From a bacterium (lineage in GTDB: Bacteria > Bacillota > Bacilli > Lactobacillales > Streptococcaceae), in NCBI GenBank assembly GCA_905221095.1, contig CAJNBV010000004.1, positions 1-64,000 on the forward strand: DNA of 64,000 nt. The letters are read 5' to 3'. The notes under the pieces were generated by a model. The model had not been told where the DNA came from and did no database searches. It saw nothing but the letters and a program-made list of their open reading frames with translations. How positions within the stretch are numbered: position 1 is the stretch's first letter; every line of letters begins with the position of its first letter. The translations under genes were made by a program, and so were the position numbers. Below are positions 6,861 through 16,888 of this stretch, in pieces.

Positions 6861-8942
6861 ATGGCACGCGAATTTTCACTTGAAAAAACTCGTAATATCG
6901 GTATCATGGCTCACGTCGATGCTGGTAAAACAACAACTACTGAGCGTATTCTTTACTACACTGGTAAAATCCACAAAATCGGTGAAACTCACGAAGGTGC
7001 GTCACAAATGGACTGGATGGAGCAAGAGCAAGAACGTGGTATCACTATCACATCTGCTGCGACAACAGCTCAATGGAACAACCACCGAGTAAACATCATC
7101 GACACACCAGGACACGTGGACTTCACAATCGAAGTACAACGTTCTCTTCGTGTATTGGATGGTGCGGTTACCGTTCTTGACTCACAATCAGGTGTTGAAC
7201 CTCAAACTGAAACAGTTTGGCGTCAAGCAACTGAGTACGGAGTTCCACGTATCGTATTTGCCAACAAAATGGACAAAATCGGTGCTGACTTCCTTTACTC
7301 TGTAAGCACACTTCACGATCGTCTTCAAGCAAATGCACACCCAATCCAATTGCCAATCGGTTCTGAAGATGACTTCCGTGGTATCATCGACTTGATCAAG
7401 ATGAAAGCTGAAATCTATACTAACGACCTTGGTACAGATATCCTTGAAGAAGATATTCCAGCTGAATACCTTGACCAAGCTCAAGAATACCGTGAAAAAT
7501 TGATCGAAGCAGTTGCTGAAACTGACGAAGAATTGATGATGAAATACCTCGAAGGTGAAGAAATCACTAACGAAGAATTGAAAGCTGGTATCCGTAAAGC
7601 GACTATCAACGTTGAATTCTTCCCAGTATTGTGTGGTTCTGCCTTCAAGAACAAAGGTGTTCAATTGATGCTTGATGCGGTTATCGACTACCTTCCAAGC
7701 CCACTTGACATCCCAGCAATCAAAGGTATCAACCCAGATACAGATGAAGAAGAAACTCGTCCAGCATCTGATGAAGAGCCATTTGCAGCTCTTGCCTTCA
7801 AGATCATGACTGACCCATTCGTAGGTCGTTTGACATTCTTCCGTGTTTACTCAGGTGTGCTTCAATCAGGTTCATACGTATTGAACACTTCTAAAGGTAA
7901 ACGTGAACGTATCGGACGTATCCTTCAAATGCACGCTAACAGCCGTCAAGAAATCGACACTGTTTATTCAGGTGATATCGCTGCTGCCGTTGGTTTGAAA
8001 GATACTACAACTGGTGACTCATTGACAGATGAAAAAGCTAAAATCATCCTTGAGTCAATCAACGTTCCAGAACCAGTTATCCAATTGATGGTTGAGCCAA
8101 AATCTAAAGCAGACCAAGATAAGATGGGTATCGCCCTTCAAAAATTGGCTGAAGAAGATCCAACATTCCGCGTTGAAACAAACGTTGAAACTGGTGAAAC
8201 AGTTATCTCTGGTATGGGTGAGCTTCACCTTGATGTCCTTGTTGACCGTATGCGTCGTGAGTTCAAAGTTGAAGCAAACGTAGGTGCTCCTCAAGTATCT
8301 TACCGTGAAACATTCCGCGCTTCTACTCAAGCACGTGGATTCTTCAAACGTCAGTCTGGTGGTAAAGGTCAATTCGGTGATGTATGGATTGAATTTACTC
8401 CAAACGAAGAAGGTAAAGGATTCGAATTCGAAAACGCAATCGTCGGTGGTGTGGTTCCTCGTGAATTTATCCCAGCGGTTGAAAAAGGTTTGGTAGAATC
8501 TATGGCTAACGGTGTTCTTGCAGGTTACCCAATGGTTGACGTTAAAGCTAAGCTTTACGATGGTTCATACCACGATGTCGACTCATCTGAAACTGCCTTC
8601 AAGATCGCGGCTTCACTTGCCCTTAAAGAAGCTGCTAAATCAGCACAACCAGCTATCCTTGAGCCAATGATGCTTGTAACAATCACTGTTCCAGAAGAAA
8701 ACCTTGGTGATGTTATGGGTCACGTAACTGCTCGTCGTGGACGTGTTGATGGTATGGAAGCACACGGTAACAGCCAAATCGTTCGTGCTTACGTTCCACT
8801 TGCTGAAATGTTCGGTTACGCAACAGTTCTTCGTTCTGCTTCTCAAGGACGTGGTACATTCATGATGGTATTTGACCACTACGAAGATGTACCTAAGTCA
8901 GTACAAGAAGAAATCATTAAGAAAAACAAAGGTGAAGACTAA
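6861..8942 (+). CDS. fusA: Translation elongation factor G
   Basis: The 693-residue EF-G, the GTPase that drives ribosomal translocation. The P-loop is AHVDAGKTT (about residues 17-25), the switch II region is DTPGHVDF, and the NKMD motif gives guanine specificity. Domains II-V follow in the usual order to an intact C-terminus. The length is that of the family. It has its own extended -10 promoter after a terminator, so it can be expressed apart from rpsLG. Highly biased codon use fits very strong expression. Confidence 0.98.
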   Translation: MAREFSLEKTRNIGIMAHVDAGKTTTTERILYYTGKIHKIGETHEGASQMDWMEQEQERGITITSAATTAQWNNHRVNIIDTPGHVDFTIEVQRSLRVLDGAVTVLDSQSGVEPQTETVWRQATEYGVPRIVFANKMDKIGADFLYSVSTLHDRLQANAHPIQLPIGSEDDFRGIIDLIKMKAEIYTNDLGTDILEEDIPAEYLDQAQEYREKLIEAVAETDEELMMKYLEGEEITNEELKAGIRKATINVEFFPVLCGSAFKNKGVQLMLDAVIDYLPSPLDIPAIKGINPDTDEEETRPASDEEPFAALAFKIMTDPFVGRLTFFRVYSGVLQSGSYVLNTSKGKRERIGRILQMHANSRQEIDTVYSGDIAAAVGLKDTTTGDSLTDEKAKIILESINVPEPVIQLMVEPKSKADQDKMGIALQKLAEEDPTFRVETNVETGETVISGMGELHLDVLVDRMRREFKVEANVGAPQVSYRETFRASTQARGFFKRQSGGKGQFGDVWIEFTPNEEGKGFEFENAIVGGVVPREFIPAVEKGLVESMANGVLAGYPMVDVKAKLYDGSYHDVDSSETAFKIAASLALKEAAKSAQPAILEPMMLVTITVPEENLGDVMGHVTARRGRVDGMEAHGNSQIVRAYVPLAEMFGYATVLRSASQGRGTFMMVFDHYEDVPKSVQEEIIKKNKGED

Positions 8943-8960
8943 TCTGTCCTCACTCTAGAA

Positions 8961-8985
8961 GGAAGTCACTTAGTGGCTTCCTTTT
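8961..8985 (+). terminator. fusA terminator
   Basis: GGAAGTCAC (8961-8969) and GTGGCTTCC (8973-8981) form a 9-bp stem with one G-T pair and a 3-base loop, followed by TTTT. Confidence 0.85.
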
Positions 8986-9009
8986 GTCTTTAGAAAATAC
9001 CTCTAAATA

Positions 9010-9018
9010 TGGTAAAAT
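9010..9018 (+). promoter_or_regulatory. polC promoter, extended -10
   Basis: TG-G-TAAAAT (9010-9018) lies 28 bases before the polC start. No clear -35 is seen. Confidence 0.5.
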
Positions 9019-9045
9019 AGTAGGAGAATAATGTGAGGAAAATGA

Positions 9046-12000
9046 ATGTCAAACAGTTTTGAAATTTTGATGAATCAACTGGGGATGCCTGCTGAAATGA
9101 GACAGGCATCTGCTTTATCACATGCTGATATTGAACGAGTTGTGGTTCATAAAATTAGTAAGGTATGGGAGTTTCATTTCGTATTTTCTAATATTTTACC
9201 GATTGAAATCTTTTTAGAATTAAAGAAGGGTTTGAGTGAGGAATTTTCTAAGACAGGTAATAAAGCTATTTTTGAAATCAAGGCTCTGTCTCAAGAATTT
9301 TCAAATCAACTCTTACAAGCATATTATAGAGAGGCTTTTTCTGAAGGGCCGTGTGCTAGTCAAGGCTTTAAATCTCTTTATCAGAATTTGCAAGTTCGTG
9401 CTGAGGGCAATCAACTCTTTATTGAAGGCTCAGAGGCGATTGATAAGGAACACTTTAAGAAAAATCATCTTCCTAATTTAGCTAAACAACTTGAAAAATT
9501 TGGTTTTCCTACTTTTAACTGTCAAGTAGAGAAGAATGATGTGCTGACTCAAGAGCAGGAAGAAGCCTTTCATGCTGAAAATGAGCAGATTGTTCAAGCT
9601 GCCAATGAGGAAGCGCTCCGTGCTATGGAGCAACTGGAACAGATGGCACCACCTCCAGCGGAAGAGAAACCAGCCTTTGATTTTCAGGCCAAAAAGGCTG
9701 CGGCTAAGCCAAAGCTAGATAAGGCGGAGATTACTCCTATGATCGAAGTGACGACTGAGGAAAATCGTCTGGTCTTTGAAGGGGTTGTTTTTGATGTAGA
9801 GCAAAAAGTGACTAGAACAGGTCGTGTTTTAATCAACTTTAAAATGACGGACTACACTTCAAGTTTTTCTATGCAAAAGTGGGTTAAAAATGAGGAAGAG
9901 GCTCAGAAATTTGACCTCATCAAGAAGAATTCTTGGCTCCGAGTGCGTGGGAATGTGGAGATGAATAACTTCACACGCGATTTGACTATGAATGTGCAGG
10001 ATGTGCAGGAAGTTGTTCACTATGAGCGGAAAGATTTGATGCCAGAAGGTGAGCGTCGGGTTGAGTTTCATGCTCATACCAACATGTCGACTATGGATGC
10101 TCTACCAGAGGTTGAAGAAATCGTTACGACAGCTGCTAAGTGGGGACACAAGGCGGTTGCCATCACCGACCATGGAAATGTTCAATCCTTCCCACACGGC
10201 TACAAGGCGGCCAAGAAAGCTGGAATTCAGCTAATCTATGGAATGGAAGCCAATATCGTGGAGGACCGGGTTCCTATCGTCTACAACGAAGTGGAGATGG
10301 ACTTGTCGGAAGCGACCTATGTGGTTTTTGACGTGGAAACGACGGGGCTTTCAGCCATCTATAATGATTTGATTCAGGTTGCGGCTTCTAAGATGTACAA
10401 GGGGAATGTTATTGCCGAATTTGATGAATTTATCAATCCTGGGCATCCCTTGTCAGCTTTTACTACTGAGTTGACTGGAATTACAGATGATCATGTCAAA
10501 AATGCCAAACCACTAGAAAAAGTTCTGCAAGAATTCCAAAAATTTTGCAAGGATACAGTCTTAGTCGCCCACAATGCGACCTTTGACGTTGGCTTTATGA
10601 ATGCCAATTATGAGCGTCATGGTCTTCCAAGGATTAGCCAACCAGTTATTGATACGCTGGAGTTTGCTAGAAATCTCTATCCTGAGTATAAACGTCATGG
10701 TTTGGGACCTTTGACTAAGCGTTTTGGTGTGGCCTTGGAACATCACCACATGGCCAACTACGATGCGGAAGCGACTGGTCGTCTACTTTTCATTTTTATA
10801 AAAGAGGTGGCAGAAAAACATGGTGTGACTGATCTAGCTAGACTCAACATTGATCTAATCAGTCCAGATTCTTATAAAAAAGCTCGGATTAAGCATGCGA
10901 CCATTTATGTCAAGAATCAGGTAGGTCTAAAAAATATCTTTAAACTGGTTTCTTTGTCCAATACCAAGTACTTTGAAGGTGTTCCGAGGATACCGAGAAC
11001 GGTTCTAGATGCCCATCGGGAGGGCCTGATTTTAGGGTCGGCTTGCTCCGAGGGTGAAGTTTTTGACGCGGTTGTTTCCCAAGGTGTGGATGCGGCGGTT
11101 GAGGTGGCCAAGTATTATGACTTTATCGAGGTCATGCCACCAGCTATCTATGCTCCCTTGATTGCTAAAGAGCAGATCAAGGATATGGAGGAGCTCCAGA
11201 CTATTATCAAGAGTTTGATAGAGGTTGGAGACCGCCTTGGCAAGCCCGTTTTGGCTACGGGAAATGTCCACTATATCGAACCGGAAGAAGAAATTTATCG
11301 TGAAATTATTGTTCGTAGTTTGGGTCAGGGGGCGATGATTAACCGAACTATTGGTCATGGTGAACATGCCCAACCAGCTCCTCTGCCAAAAGCCCATTTT
11401 AGAACAACCAATGAGATGTTGGATGAATTTGCCTTCTTGGGAGAGGAACTGGCACGTAAACTGGTTATTGAAAACACCAATGCCTTGGCAGATAGCTTTG
11501 AACCTGTTGAGGTCGTTAAGGGTGACTTGTACACGCCGTTTATCGATAAGGCTGAAGAAACAGTCGCTGAACTGACTTACAAGAAAGCTTTTGAGATTTA
11601 TGGAAATCCGCTGCCAGATATCGTTGATTTGCGAATTGAAAAGGAATTAACTTCTATTTTGGGTAATGGATTTGCCGTGATTTATCTAGCCTCGCAGATG
11701 CTGGTGCAACGCTCTAATGAACGGGGCTACTTGGTTGGTTCTCGTGGATCTGTCGGATCTAGTTTCGTTGCGACCATGATTGGGATTACCGAGGTTAATC
11801 CTCTCTCTCCTCACTATGTTTGTGGACAGTGTCAGTATAGCGAGTTTATCACCGATGGTTCTTACGGTTCCGGTTTTGATATGCCTAATAAGGACTGTCC
11901 AAACTGTGGTCATAAACTCAGCAAAAATGGGCAGGATATTCCGTTTGAGACCTTCCTCGGTTTTGATGGGGACAAGGTCCCTGATATTGACTTGAACTTC

Positions 12001-13437
12001 TCGGGAGAAGACCAGCCTAGCGCCCACTTGGATGTGCGTGATATCTTTGGTGAGGAATATGCCTTCCGTGCAGGGACAGTTGGTACGGTGGCTGCTAAGA
12101 CTGCCTATGGATTTGTCAAGGGCTATGAGAGAGATTATGGAAAGTTTTATCGTGATGCAGAGGTGGAACGCCTCGCTCAAGGTGCTGCTGGTGTCAAGCG
12201 AACAACGGGACAACACCCGGGGGGAATCGTTGTTATTCCTAACTACATGGATGTCTATGATTTTACGCCTGTCCAGTACCCAGCGGATGACGTGACGGCT
12301 GAATGGCAAACGACTCACTTTAACTTCCACGATATCGATGAGAACGTCCTCAAACTCGATGTGCTGGGGCATGATGATCCGACCATGATTAGGAAACTGC
12401 AGGACTTGTCTGGGATTGACCCTAATGAAATTCCTATGGATGATGAAGGCGTGATGGCCCTCTTTTCTGGGACTGATGTGCTAGGAGTAACTCCTGAGCA
12501 AATCGGAACACCGACGGGTATGCTGGGAATTCCAGAGTTTGGAACCAACTTTGTACGTGGAATGGTAGACGAGACGCATCCGACAACTTTTGCGGAGTTG
12601 CTTCAGCTCTCAGGCCTGTCCCACGGTACCGATGTGTGGTTGGGAAATGCCCAGGATTTGATTAAGCAAGGAATTGCGGACCTATCAACAGTTATCGGTT
12701 GTCGGGACGACATCATGGTTTACCTCATGCATGCTGGTCTCGAGCCTAAGATGGCCTTTACCATCATGGAACGGGTACGTAAGGGATTGTGGTTGAAGAT
12801 TTCCGAGGAAGAGCGAAATGGCTATATCGAAGCCATGAAGGCCAATAAGGTGCCAGAGTGGTATATTGAGTCCTGTGGGAAAATCAAGTACATGTTTCCT
12901 AAAGCCCATGCGGCAGCCTACGTTATGATGGCCTTGCGTGTAGCCTACTTCAAGGTTCACCATCCCATTTATTATTACTGTGCTTACTTCTCCATCCGTG
13001 CTAAGGCTTTTGATATCAAGACTATGGGAGCGGGATTGGATGCCATCAAACGCAGAATGGAAGAAATCGCTGAAAAACGGAAGAATAATGAAGCCTCTAA
13101 TGTAGAAATTGATCTTTATACAACTCTTGAGATTGTCAATGAAATGTGGGAACGTGGTTTCAAGTTTGGAAAACTCGATCTCTATCGTAGTCAGGCAACA
13201 GAGTTCCTCATTGATGGTGATACCCTCATTCCGCCATTTGTAGCAATGGATGGTCTGGGAGAGAACGTTGCTAAGCAATTGGTACGAGCGCGTGAAGAGG
13301 GAGAATTCCTCTCCAAAACAGAACTACGCAAACGCGGTGGCCTCTCATCTACCTTGGTTGAAAAGATGGATGAAATGGGGATTCTCGGCAACATGCCAGA
13401 GGATAACCAGCTCAGTTTGTTTGATGAGTTGTTTTAA
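9046..13437 (+). CDS. polC: DNA polymerase III alpha subunit, Gram-positive PolC type
   Basis: The 1463-residue replicative polymerase, full length for streptococci. After an N-terminal region it carries an OB-fold nucleic-acid-binding domain (about residues 235-330) and a PHP domain opening with [16 protein letters not shown] (about 335). A DnaQ-type 3'-5' proofreading exonuclease interrupts it ([11 protein letters not shown], about residue 427), followed by the polymerase palm and fingers with a Cys4-type zinc site (CGQCQ...CPNCGH, about 925-955). The C-terminus QLSLFDELF is a beta-clamp-binding motif. Large antisense frames within it are shadows. Confidence 0.98.
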   Translation: MSNSFEILMNQLGMPAEMRQASALSHADIERVVVHKISKVWEFHFVFSNILPIEIFLELKKGLSEEFSKTGNKAIFEIKALSQEFSNQLLQAYYREAFSEGPCASQGFKSLYQNLQVRAEGNQLFIEGSEAIDKEHFKKNHLPNLAKQLEKFGFPTFNCQVEKNDVLTQEQEEAFHAENEQIVQAANEEALRAMEQLEQMAPPPAEEKPAFDFQAKKAAAKPKLDKAEITPMIEVTTEENRLVFEGVVFDVEQKVTRTGRVLINFKMTDYTSSFSMQKWVKNEEEAQKFDLIKKNSWLRVRGNVEMNNFTRDLTMNVQDVQEVVHYERKDLMPEGERRVEFHAHTNMSTMDALPEVEEIVTTAAKWGHKAVAITDHGNVQSFPHGYKAAKKAGIQLIYGMEANIVEDRVPIVYNEVEMDLSEATYVVFDVETTGLSAIYNDLIQVAASKMYKGNVIAEFDEFINPGHPLSAFTTELTGITDDHVKNAKPLEKVLQEFQKFCKDTVLVAHNATFDVGFMNANYERHGLPRISQPVIDTLEFARNLYPEYKRHGLGPLTKRFGVALEHHHMANYDAEATGRLLFIFIKEVAEKHGVTDLARLNIDLISPDSYKKARIKHATIYVKNQVGLKNIFKLVSLSNTKYFEGVPRIPRTVLDAHREGLILGSACSEGEVFDAVVSQGVDAAVEVAKYYDFIEVMPPAIYAPLIAKEQIKDMEELQTIIKSLIEVGDRLGKPVLATGNVHYIEPEEEIYREIIVRSLGQGAMINRTIGHGEHAQPAPLPKAHFRTTNEMLDEFAFLGEELARKLVIENTNALADSFEPVEVVKGDLYTPFIDKAEETVAELTYKKAFEIYGNPLPDIVDLRIEKELTSILGNGFAVIYLASQMLVQRSNERGYLVGSRGSVGSSFVATMIGITEVNPLSPHYVCGQCQYSEFITDGSYGSGFDMPNKDCPNCGHKLSKNGQDIPFETFLGFDGDKVPDIDLNFSGEDQPSAHLDVRDIFGEEYAFRAGTVGTVAAKTAYGFVKGYERDYGKFYRDAEVERLAQGAAGVKRTTGQHPGGIVVIPNYMDVYDFTPVQYPADDVTAEWQTTHFNFHDIDENVLKLDVLGHDDPTMIRKLQDLSGIDPNEIPMDDEGVMALFSGTDVLGVTPEQIGTPTGMLGIPEFGTNFVRGMVDETHPTTFAELLQLSGLSHGTDVWLGNAQDLIKQGIADLSTVIGCRDDIMVYLMHAGLEPKMAFTIMERVRKGLWLKISEEERNGYIEAMKANKVPEWYIESCGKIKYMFPKAHAAAYVMMALRVAYFKVHHPIYYYCAYFSIRAKAFDIKTMGAGLDAIKRRMEEIAEKRKNNEASNVEIDLYTTLEIVNEMWERGFKFGKLDLYRSQATEFLIDGDTLIPPFVAMDGLGENVAKQLVRAREEGEFLSKTELRKRGGLSSTLVEKMDEMGILGNMPEDNQLSLFDELF

Positions 13438-13453
13438 AAAATTGCTTATTTTG

Positions 13454-13492
13454 ATCAAGTGGACAAAATATGTCCACTTGATTTGTTATAAT
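13454..13492 (+). promoter_or_regulatory. 12-bp inverted repeat overlapping the promoter of the accessory operon
   Basis: ATCAAGTGGACA (13454-13465) and TGTCCACTTGAT (13471-13482) form a perfect 12-bp inverted repeat around AAATA. The repeat runs directly into TTG-T-TATAAT, an extended -10 (TG at 13484-13485, TATAAT 13487-13492), so it covers the -35 and spacer region. That is the position of a repressor operator. The WYL regulator encoded three genes downstream is the obvious candidate ligand. It is less likely to be the polC terminator, since only TTT follows the stem, though a dual role is possible. Confidence 0.65.
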
Positions 13493-13524
13493 TCTCTTAA
13501 AAATAATAGAAAAGAGAGTATAAT

Positions 13525-14046
13525 ATGGTGGATCAAGGAATTTTAAATTCTAACGTGTCAATTGAAGAGCAAATTTACAATTTTGAAAAAGGCTTGAAAG
13601 ATGATGGGAATGATTGGACCGGATTCCCACAAATAGACTTAAAAGAAGATTCTCAATGTATTTACATTTGCGGTATTTCAGAGACTGACAGATGGCATTT
13701 GTTTTATACGTTAACTAAAATAAAACCTGCTACTCCAATAGCATCACTTGGATATTATCGAGTGAGAGATAATTTGATTTTTTCTAAACATAGTCAATGG
13801 ATAAAACTTCAAATGGAGCATACAGAGTATGACTTGATTTTTCTGGAGGGAGTTCAACTTTTGGGAGAGGCTGATCAAAGGGTACAGGAATACTGGATGC
13901 AGCAATTCAAAGAGAATAAGAAAAGAAACAAACTCTTCATTGTATATTCAGACTGCTTACCCGAAGACTTAAAAAATATGGCTGAATCCGTAGTTGAGTT
14001 CTTCGAATCTGGCATAGTGGTACAGTTGAAATCACCTAGGGGCTAG
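13525..14046 (+). CDS. DnaA-like AAA+ protein with lost ATP-binding motifs
   Basis: A 173-residue protein that aligns by eye with DnaA domain III and with the next gene. CIYICGISETDRWHLFYTL stands where the P-loop strand and Walker A should be. DLIFLEGVQLLGEADQRVQE stands where Walker B (DLLIVDDIQ) should be, and SDCLPEDLKNM where sensor I (SDRPP in DnaA) should be. The Gly-Lys-Thr of Walker A and both Walker B acidic residues are missing, so it is probably a non-hydrolysing partner. No DNA-binding domain IV is present. It is the first gene of an AT-rich five-gene operon. The ATG at 13525 has a poor AGAGAG ribosome binding site. The fold assignment is inferred and needs structure prediction. 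Confidence 0.6.
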   Translation: MVDQGILNSNVSIEEQIYNFEKGLKDDGNDWTGFPQIDLKEDSQCIYICGISETDRWHLFYTLTKIKPATPIASLGYYRVRDNLIFSKHSQWIKLQMEHTEYDLIFLEGVQLLGEADQRVQEYWMQQFKENKKRNKLFIVYSDCLPEDLKNMAESVVEFFESGIVVQLKSPRG

Positions 14047-14097
14047 TTTATTTTGCTTTAATCGTTTTGAATATAAAGTGCAAAGTTAGAGGTTAAA

Positions 14098-14601
14098 ATG
14101 ATGAACAATACAGGATTAGATAACAAATATCAATTAAAAAATTTTCTAGAAAAAGATGGTAATGATTTAGCAAAGAAAGGGGCCGTAGCTGTAGTAGAAA
14201 ACTTAGGGTTACAATATAATCCCCTTTATATTTATGGGGAATCGGGTTCAGGTAAAACACATCTCCTTCAAGCTATTGGGAACAAGGTGCTTGAGAACAA
14301 TCCAGAAAAACGAGTAAAATACATTTCTGCCGAAAACTTATTGGAAAATGAGCTAGAAATACAAAAAGTTAGAAGTGAGGAGTTTGATCTCCTAATTGTA
14401 GATGATATTCAGGTATTGGGAGAAAAAGATGATATGATTCAAGAAAAATTTTTTAATCTATTTAATTCTCAACATATTAAGAATAAGCAAATTGTTTTAT
14501 CTGGTGATTCTGAACCAGATCAGTTGAAAAATGTTCAATCTCGTTTAATTGTGCGTTTTAAGTGGGGGATGACAGCGTGTTTAACATCGCTTGAAAAATA
14601 A
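14098..14601 (+). CDS. DnaA domain-III-like AAA+ ATPase (stand-alone)
   Basis: A 167-residue protein closely resembling the ATPase core of DnaA. It has the entry motif NKYQLKNF (DnaA: TFDNF), then NPLYIYGESGSGKTHLLQAI with Walker A at residues 47-54, and Walker B LLIVDDIQVLG with D102/D103. It ends with SRLIVRFKWG, matching the DnaA box VII arginine-finger segment (SRFEWG). It stops there, lacking the lid subdomain and the origin-binding helix-turn-helix. Its size and truncation recall Hda and DnaC-type helper ATPases, but it sits in a defence-like operon with a Walker-dead paralogue upstream. A partner complex of the two is inferred. Confidence 0.72.
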   Translation: MMNNTGLDNKYQLKNFLEKDGNDLAKKGAVAVVENLGLQYNPLYIYGESGSGKTHLLQAIGNKVLENNPEKRVKYISAENLLENELEIQKVRSEEFDLLIVDDIQVLGEKDDMIQEKFFNLFNSQHIKNKQIVLSGDSEPDQLKNVQSRLIVRFKWGMTACLTSLEK

Positions 14602-14616
14602 TAAGAAGGACTGAAA

Positions 14617-15567
14617 ATGAATGATCAAGAGAGACTACTAACAATTTTTTTACGTTTACAGTTAGGTACTTCACTAGGAAAAAAGCAACTGGCTCAGGAA
14701 TTTGAGGTTAGCGAAAAGACGATACAGAGAGATTTTTCGCTACTCCGTGATATTTTATCTAGTAACACCAGTTATAGTGGAGATTTGCTTTATAATCGTA
14801 AGACGAATAAGTATTGTTTAGTAAGTAAGTCAGTTTTTAATAAAAAGGATATTCTCGTTATTTCAAAGATTTTATTGGAAAATCGAGCACTGAACAGACC
14901 AGAAATTGCTAGCTTACTAAATAATTTACTGGTCTTGGTTCCCCGTGCTGATCAGAAAGAAATTGAGCAGATCATTGGCAGCGAAAAGCTTAACTATGCT
15001 CCCTTAACGGATCAACAAAATAGAATAGAGAAAATTTGGAATTTATCAGAAGCTATTTTACATGAACAGGTTCTAGATATTATCTATCAAAAACCTTATT
15101 CTGAATCTTCTAAGAAGCAGACTGTTTTGCCAGTCTCTCTTTACTATGATAATCATTATTTCTATCTGGTTGTTTACCAGTTGAAACATGCTACTTATAT
15201 TACTTTAAGAGTAGACCGTATTCAGTCCTGGTCTCTTAGTGATATAGAGAAACCTTCTATTTCTTATCGAGATAAATTTAGAGATGGTGATATTCGTAAC
15301 GAGAGAGTGGATGCTTTTATCGGGAAGAAAATCAGTATTGAAATCGAGTATTTGTACGATCCGACGATTGTGATGGATCAATTTCCAAATGCAAAAATAG
15401 TTGGGAAAAATGGCGGCTGGACTCATTTTCAGTTTGAAAGTCAGCATACACCGGGCCTTAAACGCTGGTTACTGGGACAAGGGGAAGCAGTTACTGTTTT
15501 GTCTCCTCGGATTTTAGTAGAGGATATGAAGCGAACAGTTCAAGAAATGATAGATAAATATAAATGA
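14617..15567 (+). CDS. WYL-domain transcriptional regulator
   Basis: A 316-residue regulator. The N-terminal winged helix-turn-helix is of the HTH_11/DeoR kind (KKQLAQEFEVSEKTIQRDF, about residues 21-40). A WYL domain lies at about residues 140-215, with the family pattern LPVSLYYDNHYFYLVVYQ and LRVDRIQ. A C-terminal WCX extension ends LSPRILVEDMKRTVQEM. WYL regulators such as BrxR and CapW repress anti-phage operons. This one lies mid-operon between two DnaA-like proteins and two DUF262 proteins and probably controls the operon through the inverted repeat at 13454-13482. AAGGA precedes its start. Confidence 0.85.
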   Translation: MNDQERLLTIFLRLQLGTSLGKKQLAQEFEVSEKTIQRDFSLLRDILSSNTSYSGDLLYNRKTNKYCLVSKSVFNKKDILVISKILLENRALNRPEIASLLNNLLVLVPRADQKEIEQIIGSEKLNYAPLTDQQNRIEKIWNLSEAILHEQVLDIIYQKPYSESSKKQTVLPVSLYYDNHYFYLVVYQLKHATYITLRVDRIQSWSLSDIEKPSISYRDKFRDGDIRNERVDAFIGKKISIEIEYLYDPTIVMDQFPNAKIVGKNGGWTHFQFESQHTPGLKRWLLGQGEAVTVLSPRILVEDMKRTVQEMIDKYK

Positions 15568-15574
15568 GGATAAA

Positions 15575-16888
15575 ATGAGTATTCAATTTACTTCTAAAAA
15601 GGTTGGAGAACTATTGAAAAAAGGGGACTTGCGGATTCCTTCTTATCAAAGACCTTATAAATGGAACAGAAAACATATCCGTAATCTTTTTTATGATTTA
15701 CGAGATGCTATGGGGAAAAAGGAATATCAGATTGGTTCCGTTATCTTACATGAAAATGATAGATACTTAGATATTGTCGATGGACAGCAACGGCTAATTT
15801 CAATTTCCTTGTTTCTTCATTTATTAGATGATTTAGAGAATTATAAGGGTGCTAAGCAACTGCTGAGTGCTACTGTATTTGGAGAGCTATCTTGCTATCA
15901 TGCGAGTGAAAATTATAATGAGTGGGAAAATTTGACTCAATTGGTTGGCGAAAATCAAGCAAAAGATATTTGCAATTTTTTATTGGAAAATTGTTCTGTC
16001 TCCGTGATTACTATGCCCCAAAAACGATTATCTGAAGCCTTTCAGTTATTTGATTCTCAGAATAATCGTGGTAAATCTTTAGAACCTCATGATTTGCTCA
16101 AAGCCTATCATCTTCGCAAGCAAGATTCCGAAGATGAAAGAATTGTGGAAAAGTGGGAGCAATTTGTAGAAGATAAAGATTTAAGTCTCAAAGAGTTGTT
16201 TGATAAACATCTTTTTCGTATGAGACGTTGGTCGCGAGGAGAGACAGGATTAACAAACAAGCGTTATGGCTCTTATCTCCGTTTTACAGAGGATTTTATT
16301 GATGATTTTAAAGGTGTTGATTTGAATCAGAACTTCCCATATCTAGAATTGTATCGTCATATTGAAAATCTCCCTATGTCAATTACTATGCCAATCATTG
16401 ATGGAAGTAAATTTTTTGAGTATATTGAATCTGCTCATGGAACTATTAAAGAACATAAAGATTTTTTAAATGCAGAGTTAGGATTTTCTGATGAACCTGA
16501 AGGAGAAGAAAAAAATGTAGCTTACCCAGAAGGTATGTTGAACATTTACAATAGCTCAAAAGGGCGCTACCTCAAGTGTCACAATATATTCCTAAATATT
16601 TGCTCACTTTTCGCAGATAGATTTGGAAAAGATGAACTATCAAAGGAGATAGTAGAAACCTTGTTTATTTGGTCTTACTACCCTCGAGTTAAATCTAAAG
16701 CCATATATGATGCGACGGTTGGGAACTATGCTGCTGGTGGAAGGTTTAGACAAAAAGAGGTTCAAAAGCTATTTCAACTTTTATCTCATGCTGTCACTCC
16801 GAATGATTTCATGATCAAGATAGATAGAGAATTATTTGAAAATTATACTGTGGACAAGATTATAGAAGAGGAAAAAGATAAATGGTAG
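15575..16888 (+). CDS. DUF262 (GmrS/ParB-like NTPase) protein without an HNH domain
   Basis: A 437-residue DUF262 protein. The conserved entry motif is IPSYQRPYKW (residues 21-30), followed by the DGQQR motif (69-73) and the third motif FDSQNNRGKSLEPHDLLKAY. In GmrSD-type type IV restriction enzymes this domain binds and hydrolyses nucleotides and senses modified DNA. The C-terminal ~230 residues show no DUF1524 nuclease motif, so this protein probably acts as a sensor or regulatory partner of the next gene product. It starts 7 bases after the WYL gene and overlaps the next gene by 7 bases. Restriction of phage DNA is inferred. Confidence 0.82.
   Translation: MSIQFTSKKVGELLKKGDLRIPSYQRPYKWNRKHIRNLFYDLRDAMGKKEYQIGSVILHENDRYLDIVDGQQRLISISLFLHLLDDLENYKGAKQLLSATVFGELSCYHASENYNEWENLTQLVGENQAKDICNFLLENCSVSVITMPQKRLSEAFQLFDSQNNRGKSLEPHDLLKAYHLRKQDSEDERIVEKWEQFVEDKDLSLKELFDKHLFRMRRWSRGETGLTNKRYGSYLRFTEDFIDDFKGVDLNQNFPYLELYRHIENLPMSITMPIIDGSKFFEYIESAHGTIKEHKDFLNAELGFSDEPEGEEKNVAYPEGMLNIYNSSKGRYLKCHNIFLNICSLFADRFGKDELSKEIVETLFIWSYYPRVKSKAIYDATVGNYAAGGRFRQKEVQKLFQLLSHAVTPNDFMIKIDRELFENYTVDKIIEEEKDKW

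Noticed and set aside
11686..12372. Long antisense frame (228 codons) inside polC
   Set aside because: It is a shadow of a highly conserved polymerase region, without ribosome binding site or recognisable product.
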